Shown: positions 42,134-55,689, counted from the stretch's first letter. The stretch: 64,000 bases of DNA from Sipunculus nudus (GCA_026874595.1 CM049309.1:19719576-19783575), one strand, 5' to 3'. Translations and numbers: made by a program. The notes: generated by a model not told the origin, from the letters alone.

Positions 42134-43343
42134 CTAAAAAAAACCGATACAATAAAAAACATTTGTGAAATATTATCTCGAAAACACGATGAAAATCTCA
42201 TAGCGGAATGTATCTTGTTTGCTTTTCTTACAAAACTGACCTTATTGTGTCTAATCAAATTTTTATTTTACTTTTTCTACGAAATAAACATGACCATAGG
42301 ACCACCGAACTGGTGATACTGAAACCAAAAGGCTTATGGATGATGATATGAGATATTAGTTTGTAAACTTACACGAAACCAAACGTGGTAGCTAGGTTCC
42401 TGCCTTGTCCGACAAAACATTCCCTTTAAATACAAACACTTGTCAAAGAATACTGCATAAAATAAAAAAAAACTTTCCTCCGAGGATTTCATAAATCACT
42501 ACGTTAGAACCATACAAGTGATTTTGATGGGGCACTGCAAATTTCGCGCACAAAGCAACAGTGAACTGTTCAAGTAATTAACCATAATCGATGCCCTGTT
42601 GATCAGGTATATGAAACTTTACATACCACAGTGACTGTGTAACCATGTCTTGTGGCAACAAAAACGATGCGAACAAATAGACTTTTATCGCCGTGCTGTA
42701 TACCTGTCCACATTTATGCAGTGAACCTTTCTGATTGAAATTAATGAAGAATAAAGCTCTCCCCTGAAGCCCAATAGTAAAAGATAGATATAAATTACAT
42801 TCTAAGGTGTCTTAGGTCGGTTTAACAGTGAATTAGAAACACGGTCAGTGTAAAAAAAAGATAAATAAATAAAATAAAATAAAACCCGACAGGACTATGA
42901 TACCCTATAACTTACTCTGGTCCTGTACGATATCATTTTAACTATAAAAATCTGCATTCAAAGGAATGCAAGCCTGAACCTGGTCCCCATTACAGGATGC
43001 TCCCAAAACCGAGTTTGCGTTCACTTATTCGGTCCATAATCCAAGGTTCATTCGTGCACAGGTGATTCTATACATTTGTAAATATACCTTGATCATAAAT
43101 GCGGGTGATGTGCTGGATCCACACCCGAAATGCCCTGAAAATTTCATGAGATTCCTTTCACGATAACGTGAGTTACATTGTGAACAACACACACACGCAC
43201 ACACATGAACGTCGATGAACGAATACCCTCCCGGCGGAGGAAATAAATATTATGTTAAATGAAGCAACTAAACTTCGTTCATCATCATATGAAGATATTT
43301 TAAGACAACAGTTAAAAATGTGGCAGTAGCAATAATCATGCAC
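42134..43343. other. Upstream of recognised SLCO exons; nothing recognised
   Basis: I looked for TM1-TM6 exons of the transporter on the minus strand and found none that I can support. A strong donor-like CGT|GTAAGT at about 42370 has no matching coding context. Confidence 0.4.
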
Positions 43344-43452
43344 CTCGTGGAATGGTCGTGTGGCACGCACGAAGCGCTGTTGTCTCATTCTGGATTTGTC
43401 AGGGATTCAAACACTCGTGGAATGGTCGTGTGGCACGCACGAAGCGCTGTTG
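43344..43452. repeat. Perfect 39-bp direct repeat, 70 bp apart
   Basis: The same 39 bases (starting CTCGTGGAATGGTCGTGTGG and ending GAAGCGCTGTTG) occur at 43344-43382 and 43414-43452 without a mismatch. Confidence 0.9.
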
Positions 43453-43877
43453 CCATGGCAGCCTCTTTCTATTTATGTGTTTATTAGTACTGTTGTTATT
43501 TTTTCTTTATATATCATTGAGTACATGACAGCGAACTATAGAAATAAGGAAAATAAGTTGGAGAAATATTAGACATAAGACATTTATAGGAATTAAAGCG
43601 CTTGTTCAGACTGATGCGAATCACACAGTCTACACAGGGTTGTATTTGCTTTTGGGTGTAAAAATATTTGATTTCCAAATGCAAAAGCTGTCATAAAAGT
43701 TTATTTAACTATCCATTGTTTTGAGGATTAATGCTAATACACTATCTCTGCGATGTTTAATTAACTGCTGGTCATATTTATAAATTTTACAATATAATAG
43801 AAGAAAAACAAAATTCTAAAATAAATTCTGTATTACGTAAGCATATACAATTCAAATGGAAATGCATTTATTTGGGC

Positions 43878-43950
43878 ATTGTCGGATTTGAACCCTTGAA
43901 CACAACCTTGTCTTTTGTGGTCATCCCGTCTGACCCAGCTCCGCGGTAAA
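43878..43950 (-). mobile_element. tRNA-like pol III promoter, probable SINE head
   Basis: On the minus strand an A-box-like CCGCGGAGCTGG (43946-43935) is followed at tRNA-like spacing by a full B box GGTTCAAATCC (43894-43884). The structure is not a complete tRNA cloverleaf. It overlaps the left edge of duplication copy B at 43939. Confidence 0.4.
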
Positions 43951-44479
43951 CAGAAACACGGGAATACATGGACGACAACAAGAATAAGAATCAGTTGTTG
44001 TTTTACAGGTGTTACCAGGTGGCGCTAGAGAATGGATGAACGTACCAGCACACGTTTTTATTGCTTGCCGGAAATCTTCGATTTCTGCAAGCATGTTGGT
44101 CAGTTCCGTATGTCCATTTGTCTTTTTGTTTTTTTTTTTGTTTGCTTGTCTGCGCTCTCCTGGCCACAATTTTGCAGCAATCGACATGAAACTTACAGAG
44201 ATGATTGACAACCTAAAGTCCTGGAACTCTGTTGTTTTTGGTCAACATCGCATCATGGTGAAGGTCAAGGTCATGGAAAGTATACAATACACTTTTTGCT
44301 CCATAACTTTGTAACAAATGGTTGTAGCCACTTAAACCATAGCTTGTTTTATTCGTCATTCCATGGCTTTTTATGTGATGGGTACCCGATTCAAATCTGC
44401 CGTTACCATGGTTACGCATTTTTGGGTTAAAACTTGATAATTTGAAAATAGTCATGCTACATTTTCTATCTTTGTCAAT

Positions 44480-45925
44480 GTTTAAGCTTCAGACGTCTGG
44501 TTTTAGTCATTATGTAGCTTATAGGCAGCTTGGCATGATAAAACTGAAAGTCTCGCCAAATCTCGCACTAGATCTGGTCAAACGTGAAAAAACTAGATTT
44601 CACGGAAATTTCTATAACTCAGCGACTTTTTAAGCTAGACCGGTCTGGTTTTCGGAATTTCGTAACATTTGCCAGCCTGGCATGATAAAACTGCAAGACT
44701 GGCCAAATCTCGCACCATATCTCGTGTAACGAGAAAAAACGAGATTTCGCGGAAATACTTATAACTCGGCGACTTTTACAGCTACACAGGTCCAGTTTTC
44801 GGTATTTCGTAACATTTTGCCAACTTGACATGATAAAACTACAAGTCTCGTGAAATCTCGCATCATATGTTGTCAAACGTGAAAAAAACGAGATTTCGCG
44901 GAAATACTTATACCTCGGCTTCTTTTACAGCTACACAGGTCTAGTTTTCGGTATTTCGTAACATTTTGCCAGCTTGACATGATAAAACTACAAGTCTCGT
45001 CAAATCTCGCACTATATATTGTCAAACGAGATTAAACGAGATTTCACGGAAATGCTTATAACTCGGCGACTTTTACAGATACACAGGTCTAGTTTCGGCA
45101 TTTTCGTAACATTTGGCCAACTTGACATAGTCAAACTGCGAGACTGGCCAAATCTCGCACTATATTTGGTCAAATGTGGAAAAACGAGATTTCACAGAAA
45201 TGCATATAAGTCGGCGACTTTTACAGCTACACAGGTCTAGTTTTCGGAATTTCATAACATATGACCAGCTTGACACGCCAGAAAAGAAATAAGGCCAAAA
45301 AACTCGCACCATCTCTCGTCAGGCGAGAAATTACGAGATATCACGGAAATGCTTATAACTAGGCGACTTTTACGGCTAGTCAGGTCTAGTTTTTGGCATT
45401 TCATAACATTTGGACGGCTTGACATGACAAACCTGTAGACTTGCCAAATCTCGCACCATATCTCGTCAAACGATTAAAAACAAGATTTCACAGAAATGCT
45501 AATAACTCAGCAACTTTTACAGCTAGACAGGTTTAGTTTTCGGCATTTCATAACGTTTGGCCAGCTTGACATTACAAACCTGAAGACTAACCAAATCTCG
45601 CACCATATGTTGTCAAACGAGAAAAAACGAGATTTCATGGAAATGCTTATAACTCGGCGACTTTTACAGCTACACAGGTCTAGTCTTCGGCATTTCATAA
45701 CATATTACCAGCTTGACACGCCAGAAAAGAAATCAGGCCAAATCTCGCACCATCCCTCGTCAAACTAGAAAATAAGAGAAATCATGGAAATGCTTATAAC
45801 TAGGCGACTTTTACAGCTACTCAGGTCTAGTTTTTGGCATTTCATAACATTTGGACGGCTTGACATGATAAACCTGCAAGACTAGCCAAATCTCGCACCA
45901 TTTCTCATACACGAGATATGGCGCG
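44480..45925. repeat. 148-bp satellite array, 9-10 units, copy B only
   Basis: Units recur about every 148 bp, marked by GAGATTTCACGGAAATGCTT at about 44594, 44742, 44890, 45038, 45186, 45335, 45483, 45629 and 45777. Each unit carries AAATCTCGCACCATATCTCG followed shortly by CGAGAAAAAACGAGATTT, so AAATCTCG and CGAGATTT can pair as a hairpin. The array occupies the place of 166-409 in copy A. Confidence 0.92.
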
Positions 45926-46913
45926 AGATTTTTAAAATATTTGACTGATACCTTCAATTTTGTTTGAGATTATGCTACACATACATTAAAATCAAACAAT
46001 AGGATTTTAAGGCATCCTGGCATAACGGCTAGAGCCAACCAGAGCATACCAAACCATCCACTACTCTCCTTCATGGCTTAGTAACCCCAGGTCATGTAAA
46101 CAAATAGGACCACGTGACCGTGAAGAGCGGTGGCCCATAGTGATCGCCTTGTACCTGCGTCCATCAGTGACGCATGATTTCGCGCGCAGTATCTCAAGGT
46201 GAATACATTTGATCTTTCTCAAATTCACAGGGATGATTGGTGCCTATGAGGGTTCAAGCCGTATCGAAATACAGACACTATCGAAAAAAATATAAATAAA
46301 TAAAAAAAAAAAACAATTTGGCTACCATTGCATAGTCCGTGATTTTCTTGCGCACACTATTTCTGACTGAGAATACATTCTTTTTTCTCAATTTCAGAGG
46401 GATGAATTGTGCCCATGACAGTTCTAGCCCTATCAAATTACAGATCCGACCATGAGACGGTGTTCACTACTGAATTTCAGACATGTGAGTAATACGATAT
46501 GGCTGATCGTCAATGATTTTCGAATTCCTTTCACGCTCATTAAAGAAACGTCAAGGCAAATGCCGTGACAATTTTGTCTTGACATATTGTGCACTAGTGA
46601 ATTTCAAACACGTCCAAAATACAATATGGCTGTCAGTCAGCGATCTTGGAATTCCTTTCACATGTATTATCTAAGTCACCCTTTTAGGTAATGCCGGGAT
46701 ATTTTGGAAGATATTTAGATCTTTCTGCGTGACAAAGCGAAACAATTTGCATTCAAATACTCCGAGTCGAACCAAATCCTGTGTTCTGCTCTGCTTATCT
46801 CGTCTGTCCAAGCACCTCGGTATGGCCTGATGTGAGCAGAAACAAGTCAGAAATACCGACATTATATACGTTAGTATAAGAAGAACGAGATGCATGGGAT
46901 CGATCACTGGAAG

Positions 46914-47270
46914 TCACCCCTCCCCACCACTGTGAGCGATAATGTGGGATTGCCTATGTATGGTACGACCTTGGGAGTACAAGGTAAAAGAAAAAGAAAT
47001 ACCAGGTGTAAATCTGTGACAAAGAATAAAATTGTGCCCACATTTAATTTTTTTTAAATCAACAATATTGGAGATCTGGCACAAACCAAAATTGAAGGAA
47101 GAAAAACAAATTGATATTGATGGTATAGTATTCGGGGGGGGGGGGGGGGGCAATAATGATATAGAAATAAACTCAATATCCCCTTTTTACAGGGAGGCAT
47201 AAATCTGTTGTCGTCGAAAGGTGTCGCCGGCTTGCAACAGGAGGTCAGCTGAATATAGATTATAACATGG
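46914..47270. other. Copy B-specific segment with G-run
   Basis: About 355 bases present in B but replaced in A by a few bases near 2697. It contains a run of G at about 47134-47150 and no recognised feature. Confidence 0.5.
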
Positions 47271-47609
47271 GTTTGTATACGTGGAGTAGATCATTGCATC
47301 CGAAACTGAGACTGGGCTCTGACGACATTGGCTGTGCAATTATGACGTCATGGAAATTAGAAATTACTTTTTAGAAATTACTTGAATACATACAAGCAAT
47401 ACATATTGTTTTTATTCTATCCTGAAATTAGGCCTCATACATAATGTCAGAAATACTAGCAGGCATTTTCTTAGATATAGATTAAGATTTAAGATCTAGA
47501 TTTTATTGAGTTTTTTTTTATATGGTACACATTACTGCCGAGCTTACATTGCTCGAGTACCGATATCCCTTTAACAAATCGCACAACCGCATGTTTTTTT
47601 TTATTTACT

Positions 47610-47641
<32 letters not shown>

Positions 47642-49045
47642 ATAAATACATACCAGGTGTGTCTGTTTACCATAACAAGACTGCATTACCACATGTCCGT
47701 TCTTTCGCTTGTATGGTAAGCAGACGCTTTTAGAAGGAAATATTTAGTTATTATAGTATAATGAGAAAACATTTAATTTCATCATGTATATTAAACATAC
47801 TTTGTATGTAAATAGGTCCCTTTAAATGTACGTCAGACGTTTCTGTGCCTTGTGTCAAGTAGATATAAGTTAAGAGGTGAGAGAAATGAGACCAATTAAA
47901 CAAGTCAGAATCATAGCCGCACAACGTGTGCTGTTGGGTCTGATTATGAGAAATCAATTCCGGAAATTAATTCTGGCCTGTTTAAAACAGAACTTATTAT
48001 ACGGCAGCTGTTACTCTCGTAGGAAAGGAAAGTAATTTATCTGTTAATTAGGTAAATCCTGAAATTAATGCCATATCTCACCTCGACGACATTGTCTCAA
48101 TCATTCCCTGCGCAGTTAATTAACCCACACCGTATCTACAAAAGTCTTACTGTAAATATACTGTATGCTTGTGAAGACAAAATAAAAAGCGATATAGTTA
48201 ACTTATTATTATATAACTTTAACAACATTAACAGGGACATGATGTCACGAGGGCTACAGCTATGGTTGAGGTTCCTATTAAGCAACTGATGATGTATGTT
48301 TGTTTGTTATTTGTTTACGGCATGAGAAACGCTGACGTTTTGTGTACATGCTTTCATGCAGTCATAAAAGTTAGAACATATATTATACAATTTCAGAACG
48401 TAACCCCGACGATTAGAAGGAAAAGTGTGGGTTTCCAAGACGATGTTAAAACGTGCTCTCAGCGTACATTGATGTTACGCTTGCGTTACGTCGATTTACG
48501 TCTATAGGGTGACCTCATGCTATATGTAAACCCAGCTATTACCTAACACGGCCGTCGGGGACGTGTAATCATCTCTTGGCCAAATCAATACCCCTGCTTA
48601 GCTGCTTGTTGTCTTGCTGGGGATGAATATTTTCAGGATACATTAATTATACAAGATACACAAACTATATAAGTTTTTTTATGTTTATTTCTCCTTGCCG
48701 AAAGCATACTTCATGCAGTTGTTCAAATACGAATTGTAGATGGAAAAAACTACAAAAACATAAATTTAATGTATAAACAAAACCTAGTTTTAGACATCTT
48801 TGATAAAATGTATAACATTTATTAATATAATTACTTACCCTTAAATGCAAAACTAACGAGGTTTAGATTATATATATTAACATTTTAACATTGCAATATT
48901 GACGCAAATTACGTCAAGCCATTTCAAGCCGATGAAGTCGTGCCAAGCCAAGCCGAGCCACAGAATTCGAAAGCTAGCCAAAGTTTAGGCTGACACGGCT
49001 CTACGCTCTAGATAAGCTAAATCTATTTAGTAAAGTTTTTAAACA

Positions 49046-49215
49046 TCATTTAGATAATTTGCTAAATGTAGGACACGTGGGCATATAACTGGTAAATTTC
49101 CAGCGACGGATGGCTCCCATGCCGATCGGAAGGTCATACAGTGATGGCTTTTCCAGTGTCGATTTCTCTGCGACGTCATCGGCCGCGCCAAACCAGCTGT
49201 CATTAGTCGATTTAC
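49046..49215 (-). pseudogene. SLC23 copy B exon 14
   Basis: It encodes the YDLPIGMG C-terminus and the TGA stop, as copy A, with several substitutions in the acidic linker. Confidence 0.9.
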
Positions 49216-50101
49216 CTGGATTAAAATAAGATCACTTAAATAGATCGGTCATCCTTAAATAAACCTCGCTGCAATACTTGGAAACATGCATCACATAATA
49301 TGTTTTTATAAAGAGGTCTAATTTGTTTTCGCTCATTTATTCAGCTAAAGTAAAATGACCAATCACAGCTCCCTCGCTCTTTTGACCTAACCTTCAGTTA
49401 ATGGGGACATATGACAGGGAATATAGGAATAATTCATTTAATAGTAGACCCTATTTTATAATCCTTACCACATCCCTTTTATTCGCGTTTTTTTGGTATA
49501 GTAAACAAGACTTTGAATTATGGATAATGTACACACAGACATGTCAACCAGGCTGTAAAGTAAGAAATAATTATTTGATAATCAGGACATTACATCTTTT
49601 TTCTCTTTCTGCCTGTGGTGCAAAGTTTTTCTTTGACACCCAGTCTTACCATAAATCATCGAGAAAATCATGGAGAAACGCAGTAGAAAAGTCTACTTAA
49701 CGCTTCATATATGCCTTGTCGTTTAACAGGGACCGTGGACCGGCGTAGAAATCGTTACTTGATTGGACAGCTGATTTACAGACAAACAGACAGACTGACA
49801 GAAAGGAGTGCTGATGGGTTTGAATAGGTTACCTGGGATAGATTCAGAGGCAAAGGGAGCCCCCCCCGCTAAAAAACATTCTATGAAATAGAAAAATACA
49901 CGTTTAATATCGAAAACATAGCAAGATTTTGAATCATGATAAATTTTAAACTTCCCATGACTTGTGCCATTAAAGTATGAATTATTAAAATATTTCCATA
50001 CTGCGTTAAGGGAACCCCCTCCCTTACCCCAACCCCTCCCTGCCCCTCTCCCTATTCCCAAATCATGTATCCGCCCCTAAAAATCACCCCCAATACCTCA
50101 C

Positions 50102-50197
50102 CTGGGAGAATTAATTCAAATGTGAGTGAAATGATGCTTCCAACTAACATGGGGGTCCGTAAAACCACCTGTAAACACTGATCCAGAACAAGGTTAC
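50102..50197 (-). pseudogene. SLC23 copy B exon 13
   Basis: Nearly identical to copy A exon 13, with the same CAG|GTGAGG donor. Confidence 0.87.
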
Positions 50198-51300
50198 CTG
50201 AAAATCAAAACACACTTATTAAAACGAATATAGAGTAAATATTAAAGCAAAATCAATTAACCAGGTATCCAGGTATGTAGACATAACAACATTTACCTAC
50301 ATTTGATATAAAAAAAAGGTTGATTCATTTGAGCAATTTTGATTTATTGTACAAATAGTTTGGCCTCGTTTCTTGTTTCTCAGTCAAGTTTTAGTATTAT
50401 GTATAAATGAATACTTTGCCAATCTTACCATCCAACGATCATTATATGTAGTGTAGGTCTGATATATGGGCTTTATTTGACTCCATTCAAGTTAATTAAG
50501 CTACATAGAAACAATTGTTCTACGGACTCGCCCCATCCATATTTTCTGTTGCAAATGAGGATCAGGGAATGATGCTAATTTGTACTCCGGCTTCGATTAC
50601 CTAAACAAGGGCCTAGAGACAGAAATAGTCCCCGCACTGTATTTATCTAGGAAAGTGTGTCATCAGTGATACCCAAATATCTGAGAGGCACAAATATTCC
50701 CAGCAATGTACTTATCTAGGAAAATGTGTTATCAGTGATACCCAAATATCCTGGAGGCACAAATATTCCCAGTCATGTATTTATCTAAAAATGTGTGTCA
50801 TCATTGATACCCAAATATTCCCAAACCTTGGCAAGAACCAAATTAAAATCAAAATTTTTGCAAAATGCAGACAGAAAATGCATGACTAGCTTGTAAGGTA
50901 TCCAGATGACAAGAGATATTGACAGGTTATCAAAAATATATGGCTATCATTGTTGTGGCCTAGAAATATACCCGTAACATTTCATGCGAACAACTGCTGT
51001 TGTTTGATTATTTGGTACTAGAATTAATCATCCGATGGAAAGCGTCGTCCAGATTGTAGATTCTCATTTCCCAAAGTATCTAAGCTGAAACTTTTAGGAA
51101 AAAGTTAATTTCGTTTAGTGGTTGTATTAATGAGTTGAAATTTATGAGTGATTTACGGATGGATTTAAAAATTGTGGTAAAATGACGGTATTTAAGACTT
51201 ATTAAGACAGAACATTGAATAATAATCTACATTCAGTCAATGTATCTCATCAAAAATAACAAAAAATGAAAACACATAGATTTTATACGCAATACTCTAC

Positions 51301-51444
51301 CAGTTTTAACTTTGTCCAGATTTAAGGAAAACCAATGGGGAATCCCCAGTCCCATAACGAGGCTGATGCCAAGCAGGAACACGTTCCTCGGCGCGGTCAT
51401 ATTTATGAACCGGATGTAAGACAAGGCACTGGATATAACTAACC
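51301..51444 (-). pseudogene. SLC23 copy B exon 12
   Basis: It encodes SYIRFINMTAPRNVFLLGIS; open, with donor CTG|GTAGAG. Confidence 0.88.
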
Positions 51445-51862
51445 CTGGATTAAGATTACATCAGAAACGAGAGTGAGTGATTGGTCGTAGCTCAGGAATA
51501 TTGAAGGAACGGATGTAATTATAGTCCTGAAGTAATGTTATACATGTTTTAATATATGTAATAATACAGGCTTCATGGAAGTTTGTCGGAATTATGTATT
51601 ATGATATATTGTAGTTGTTCACTTTACATTACAGGTCTGTATGACAGTGTTAATGACTGTAAATTACTTTAATACATTGCCGGCTCGGAATAAAATAAAC
51701 ACAGCTGTAAACTAGATGACAGGTAGGATGTGTCGAAATCGTTACGTCCATTCACTTTGCATGTATTTGGGACAATTAATAACAAGTCTATAGGTTCAAC
51801 ATCATTTTAACTCACAAAATATGCTATCATACCTTACTCACAAAATATCCAATCATACCTAC

Positions 51863-51992
51863 CAGTAAGGAAAAAGAACCCCGCGCCAAGTGCAGGCTCA
51901 GGGATTGTTTGAAATATGGAAATTACTTTGGGGATCAACGAGAAACAGACCATCCACAGTCCAGCAAACTGTGTGACACGGCGGCTACCGAC
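51863..51992 (-). pseudogene. SLC23 copy B exon 11
   Basis: It matches copy A exon 11, and the same upstream acceptor triplication follows at 51993-52095. Confidence 0.88.
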
Positions 51993-52095
51993 CTGCAAGT
52001 ATAATGATACGGCAGACTGTATGACACGGCAGCTACCGACCTGAAATTATAAAGACACTGCACACTGCGTTGGCATGGCGGCTTCCGACCTGAAA
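51965..52095 (-). repeat. Exon 11 acceptor triplication, copy B
   Basis: AG|GTCGG boundaries lie at 51992/51993, 52040/52041 and 52090/52091. The first spacing is 48 bp and in frame, again adding 16 residues; the second is 50 bp and shifts frame. Confidence 0.82.
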
Positions 52096-53429
52096 GTATA
52101 AACACACAACACACTGAATGACACCATGTGTTACAGTTGAACAGGTCGTATAATAAAATGCCAGAACTGATTTCTTTGACATTGAGGTGGTTTCGACCTT
52201 GGGTACTTGAGATTTTCACACTGAATCATGAAATATTACAGAGGTGTTTTACATGTTGGCTAGTTAAAAGGCTTGTCTAGATAACTGGAAGAGTCGTGGT
52301 TCTCTACTGAGCCAAACTCCTTCTATCGATGGGAAAAAGAAACAGACACCTGCATGATGCATTACCGACTCATTATATAATGCTCATTAGCATTACCATC
52401 TCTGCTGGTTTTAGACTATAGGGATCACATTTATCGCAGGAAGTACAGTGTGACCCAAACGGGCTTTTAATTCGCTAGGTGTAGCTCCCTGGGCCATTTC
52501 CTGAAATGCTTTCACATGATCAGGCCTGTAGCACTTTTGTCCCTCCGATGAAAAACGGACGAGGAAATGCATATTTTCCTTTTTATTACGCTTAATACTG
52601 TTACAAGAAATATGTCACTTAGAATAAACCAGGCCAGCTGTTTAATGCGATTGTTCCTTTCTAATGACTGAGTTATCTCTTGCAGAATCTGTCTGCATAT
52701 TTGTTAATTTTTTTTACCATACAAGCATGTCCCCAGGGTTATATTACTGATAGCTGATGTGAGGGACAATGAATATCCTCGGTTACCATAGACATGAGAT
52801 TTACACGTTTGTTCGTAGAATTATATTATTGTATTTGCAATAACTCTTAGCCATTTATGGGATTTCCGGCTGTGTACAGTGATATTGTAGTGCTGTGGTA
52901 GTATGACGGCCATTGCTGTGCAGTTTTTGACATGACTGTTGTCACGAGTCAAAACTACGCTCAATCAATCAAATTAAAATGCCTAAAAGCACACACTCAA
53001 GTACAGAGATAAAACCACGGTGGTCAAAAACCACCGGGATAAGATCTCACTGCTTGTGATCCCCTAAAGAAGTACAGGAGAGACATTCGAGAAGGTTCGT
53101 TAATGGCTACTTAGCCGGAAATATTTATATAAATTCTGAATCAGAAATGTTTAAATTAATGCTGGGCCAGAAACCTTAATTTTCTCATTATTAATGCAAA
53201 AATATTGAAAGGATGCCGAACCTATCAAAACATTTGAATTTTTTTAATTCCACCATCGGTCGTTCTGCATGTTATTTTTATAGTGTCATTTTTCATCTGA
53301 TTTTTTTAATTCTTTTTTTATTTAAATTTAGACTCATTTCTTCTTTGTGTATTTTAAAAGTCAAAATGAAGAAATATAACTTAAAGTTTATTTATTGTGT
53401 ACTATATTTGAAAGTGAAGACTGTCTTAC

Positions 53430-53533
53430 CCTAGTTATCACGATGACGCCCATATTGTCTGAGTATGACGTTAGACCAACACCAGCACAAAGGATACCAC
53501 TCAGTAAGCAGGCAGTACCCTCCACTCCGATTC
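53430..53533 (-). pseudogene. SLC23 copy B exon 10
   Basis: It encodes GVEGTACLLSGILCAGVGLT and the DNMGVIVITR signature; one Gly reads Cys compared with copy A. Confidence 0.9.
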
Positions 53534-53539
53534 CTTGAA

Positions 53540-53945
53540 GCAGACGATACGACAGAGTGTATATTGCTATCAAATCAAAGGTTATCAGCAGATACAATAC
53601 ATTGTATGTAAATACATAATCATAGGATATGATCAGATGCGAAACAGTGTATGACACTACAAAATCAAAGGATATGAGCAGGTACGATAAAATGTTTCAC
53701 TACAAAATCATAGGATATAAGCAGATATGATACAGTTTATGTCACTATAAAATCAAAGGATATGAACAGATACGATACAGGGTGTGTCACCAACAAATCA
53801 TAGGATATGAGCAGGTACGAGGCAATGTGTCACTACAAAATCAAAGGATACGAGCAGGTACGATACAGTGTATGTCACAACAGAATCAAAGGATATGAGC
53901 AGGTACGATACAATGTGTCACTACAAAAAATAAGATATGATCACC
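53540..53945. repeat. About 44-bp minisatellite, copy B (longer array)
   Basis: The same array as 13395-13695, with about two or three more units (extra GGATACGAGCAGGTACGATA and GGATATGAGCAGGTACGATA units at about 53845-53910). Confidence 0.85.
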
Positions 53946-54188
53946 TATAACCTCGGTGTGAGTGTAAGCCCACAGCATGAAAGTACGGAAACCGTAGAGC
54001 TCCATTTTATCGGCTTATTACTAACTTTTTCCCAATTAAAACGCTCAAATTGGTGTTTACAGATAAATTTATGATATATTTGTGAATGTTGTTAACATGA
54101 CAAGCGTATGATTAAAACCATATTTAGCCGGAGCTTCTTTTTTCTTTACCTGCAATCCACAACTTGCAATGAATCTCCATATATTTAC

Positions 54189-54338
54189 CTCTGTTTATAG
54201 CATGCGCAGGCGGGCTTGGGGCGCCGGCAACATTAGCACATATATAGAACGTCCCAACAGACTCTATGACGCTGGCGATTACCGATCCCATCATGCCTAC
54301 CGCGGCGGCGGCACTAAACGTGACACGGCCCCATTGCA
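54189..54338 (-). pseudogene. SLC23 copy B exon 9
   Basis: It encodes QWGRVTFSAAAAVGMMGSV and ESVGTFYICANVAGAP, almost identical to copy A. Confidence 0.9.
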
Positions 54339-55083
54339 CTGGAAGAAAACATTATGAAGAAAGGACTTGAATAAAATTCCAATATGGGCAAACGTATTTC
54401 TTAAAGCTTTTAGGCCTAGGAAGATAACTTTGAAAAAAAATGTTTGCATAAATATGATTCTATGTTATAACCGTAGGTTAATCTTTGTGATGTAATTGGA
54501 TGGACATATACTGGACATATGTAAGTGGTGTAGGTGCGTGTTTTCTTACGTATATAAAGTGGAAGGTATGTTTATTGACGTTTGTATGTGTGTGTACGTG
54601 TTTTTGAATTTGGGAAAAAGGTTTATTAAGGATCGTGAATTTTTCGTAAAGCTGTGCATGGAGTTTGTGATTGATTGGTCTCTTCATCACAAGAGTACAA
54701 GTCATTCAGTTTGTTTGGAGGTGATCCGGACAATGATGGAGATAACTGTGTTTTACATCTTTCTTCCTGCAAATAACTTTCACTTGCATCCAGCTCAGGA
54801 ATGTTTCCCCATATATAAGTGATCTGGGTTTTGAGGCAAAATTTAATGAAACAACGGGGCAATAGTACTCTTTGTTTTTTGTGTACAATAAATAAGTAAA
54901 AAAAGGAGGTTCACAAAGGTGTTTATATGAGACTGGAGTTACAACTCCGGGGAGCCGTGCCAGCCCTTGTGTGTCAGCCGAGCGCTTATTGCTGTTAAGA
55001 GGTAATAATTAAGTTGATTGACTCCATAAGACCATGTGCGCCTTTTTTGCTGGGTGCCAGGCGCAATAAATCTTATATATAAG

Positions 55084-55085
<2 letters not shown>

Positions 55086-55124
<39 letters not shown>
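55086..55124. repeat. (AT)n microsatellite
   Basis: An uninterrupted AT run of about 39 bases, longer than at the matching site in copy A. Confidence 0.9.
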
Positions 55125-55128
<4 letters not shown>

Positions 55129-55285
55129 TTTATTTATTCTGTTTTCATAATACTCTGTGTATAACCTTCGTGATATTGTTCTAGAGGGCTTAACAATAAT
55201 AAAGTATTATACAGTACGTAGAAAGGTAAATGTTAAAATAATAAAACCGTAATGAATAACATAAAGATTACTTGATGTCACTCAC

Positions 55286-55442
55286 TTGGGTACGGGATCC
55301 TGAACCATGGGGAGTTACTGATCAAAGGCCCGATGGTGTCAGTTCTTGAAAGGTATTGCCACGTGCCAGGATCTCGCGAGAGTGCGTTTGACCACGTCAA
55401 AATTCCGCACAAAAACCAAACGATCGTCAAGGCTTAGGGTAT
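55286..55442 (-). pseudogene. SLC23 copy B exon 8 with nonsense codon
   Basis: The third codon is TAA (55436-55434), where copy A reads ACA. The rest (LTIVWFLCGILT, LSRTD) is open and well conserved, showing that the stop is recent. Confidence 0.87.
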
Positions 55443-55689
55443 CTACAGAAATTTTGTGAAATAATTTTTTTTTATTAAAGCAAAAATGATGCTTGTTTAC
55501 AATATATTATTATAAAAATAATGCAAAAGTGTAACAACTGTTATTCAATCACTTTGAACTGTTATTTAATCACTTTGAGATAATGTTTGAATAGTCTTAG
55601 ATTAATCAAATGTAAATCAGTATATGGTTAATTTACGGAAAGTTTTGACTGAATGCACCATGACTGCTCTAGTGTTTAAATTTGCGAAG

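Noticed and set aside
43173-43572. Possible SLCO upstream exons or other genes near the 39-bp repeat
   Set aside because: Translations on both strands show no OATP motif and no other recognised domain.
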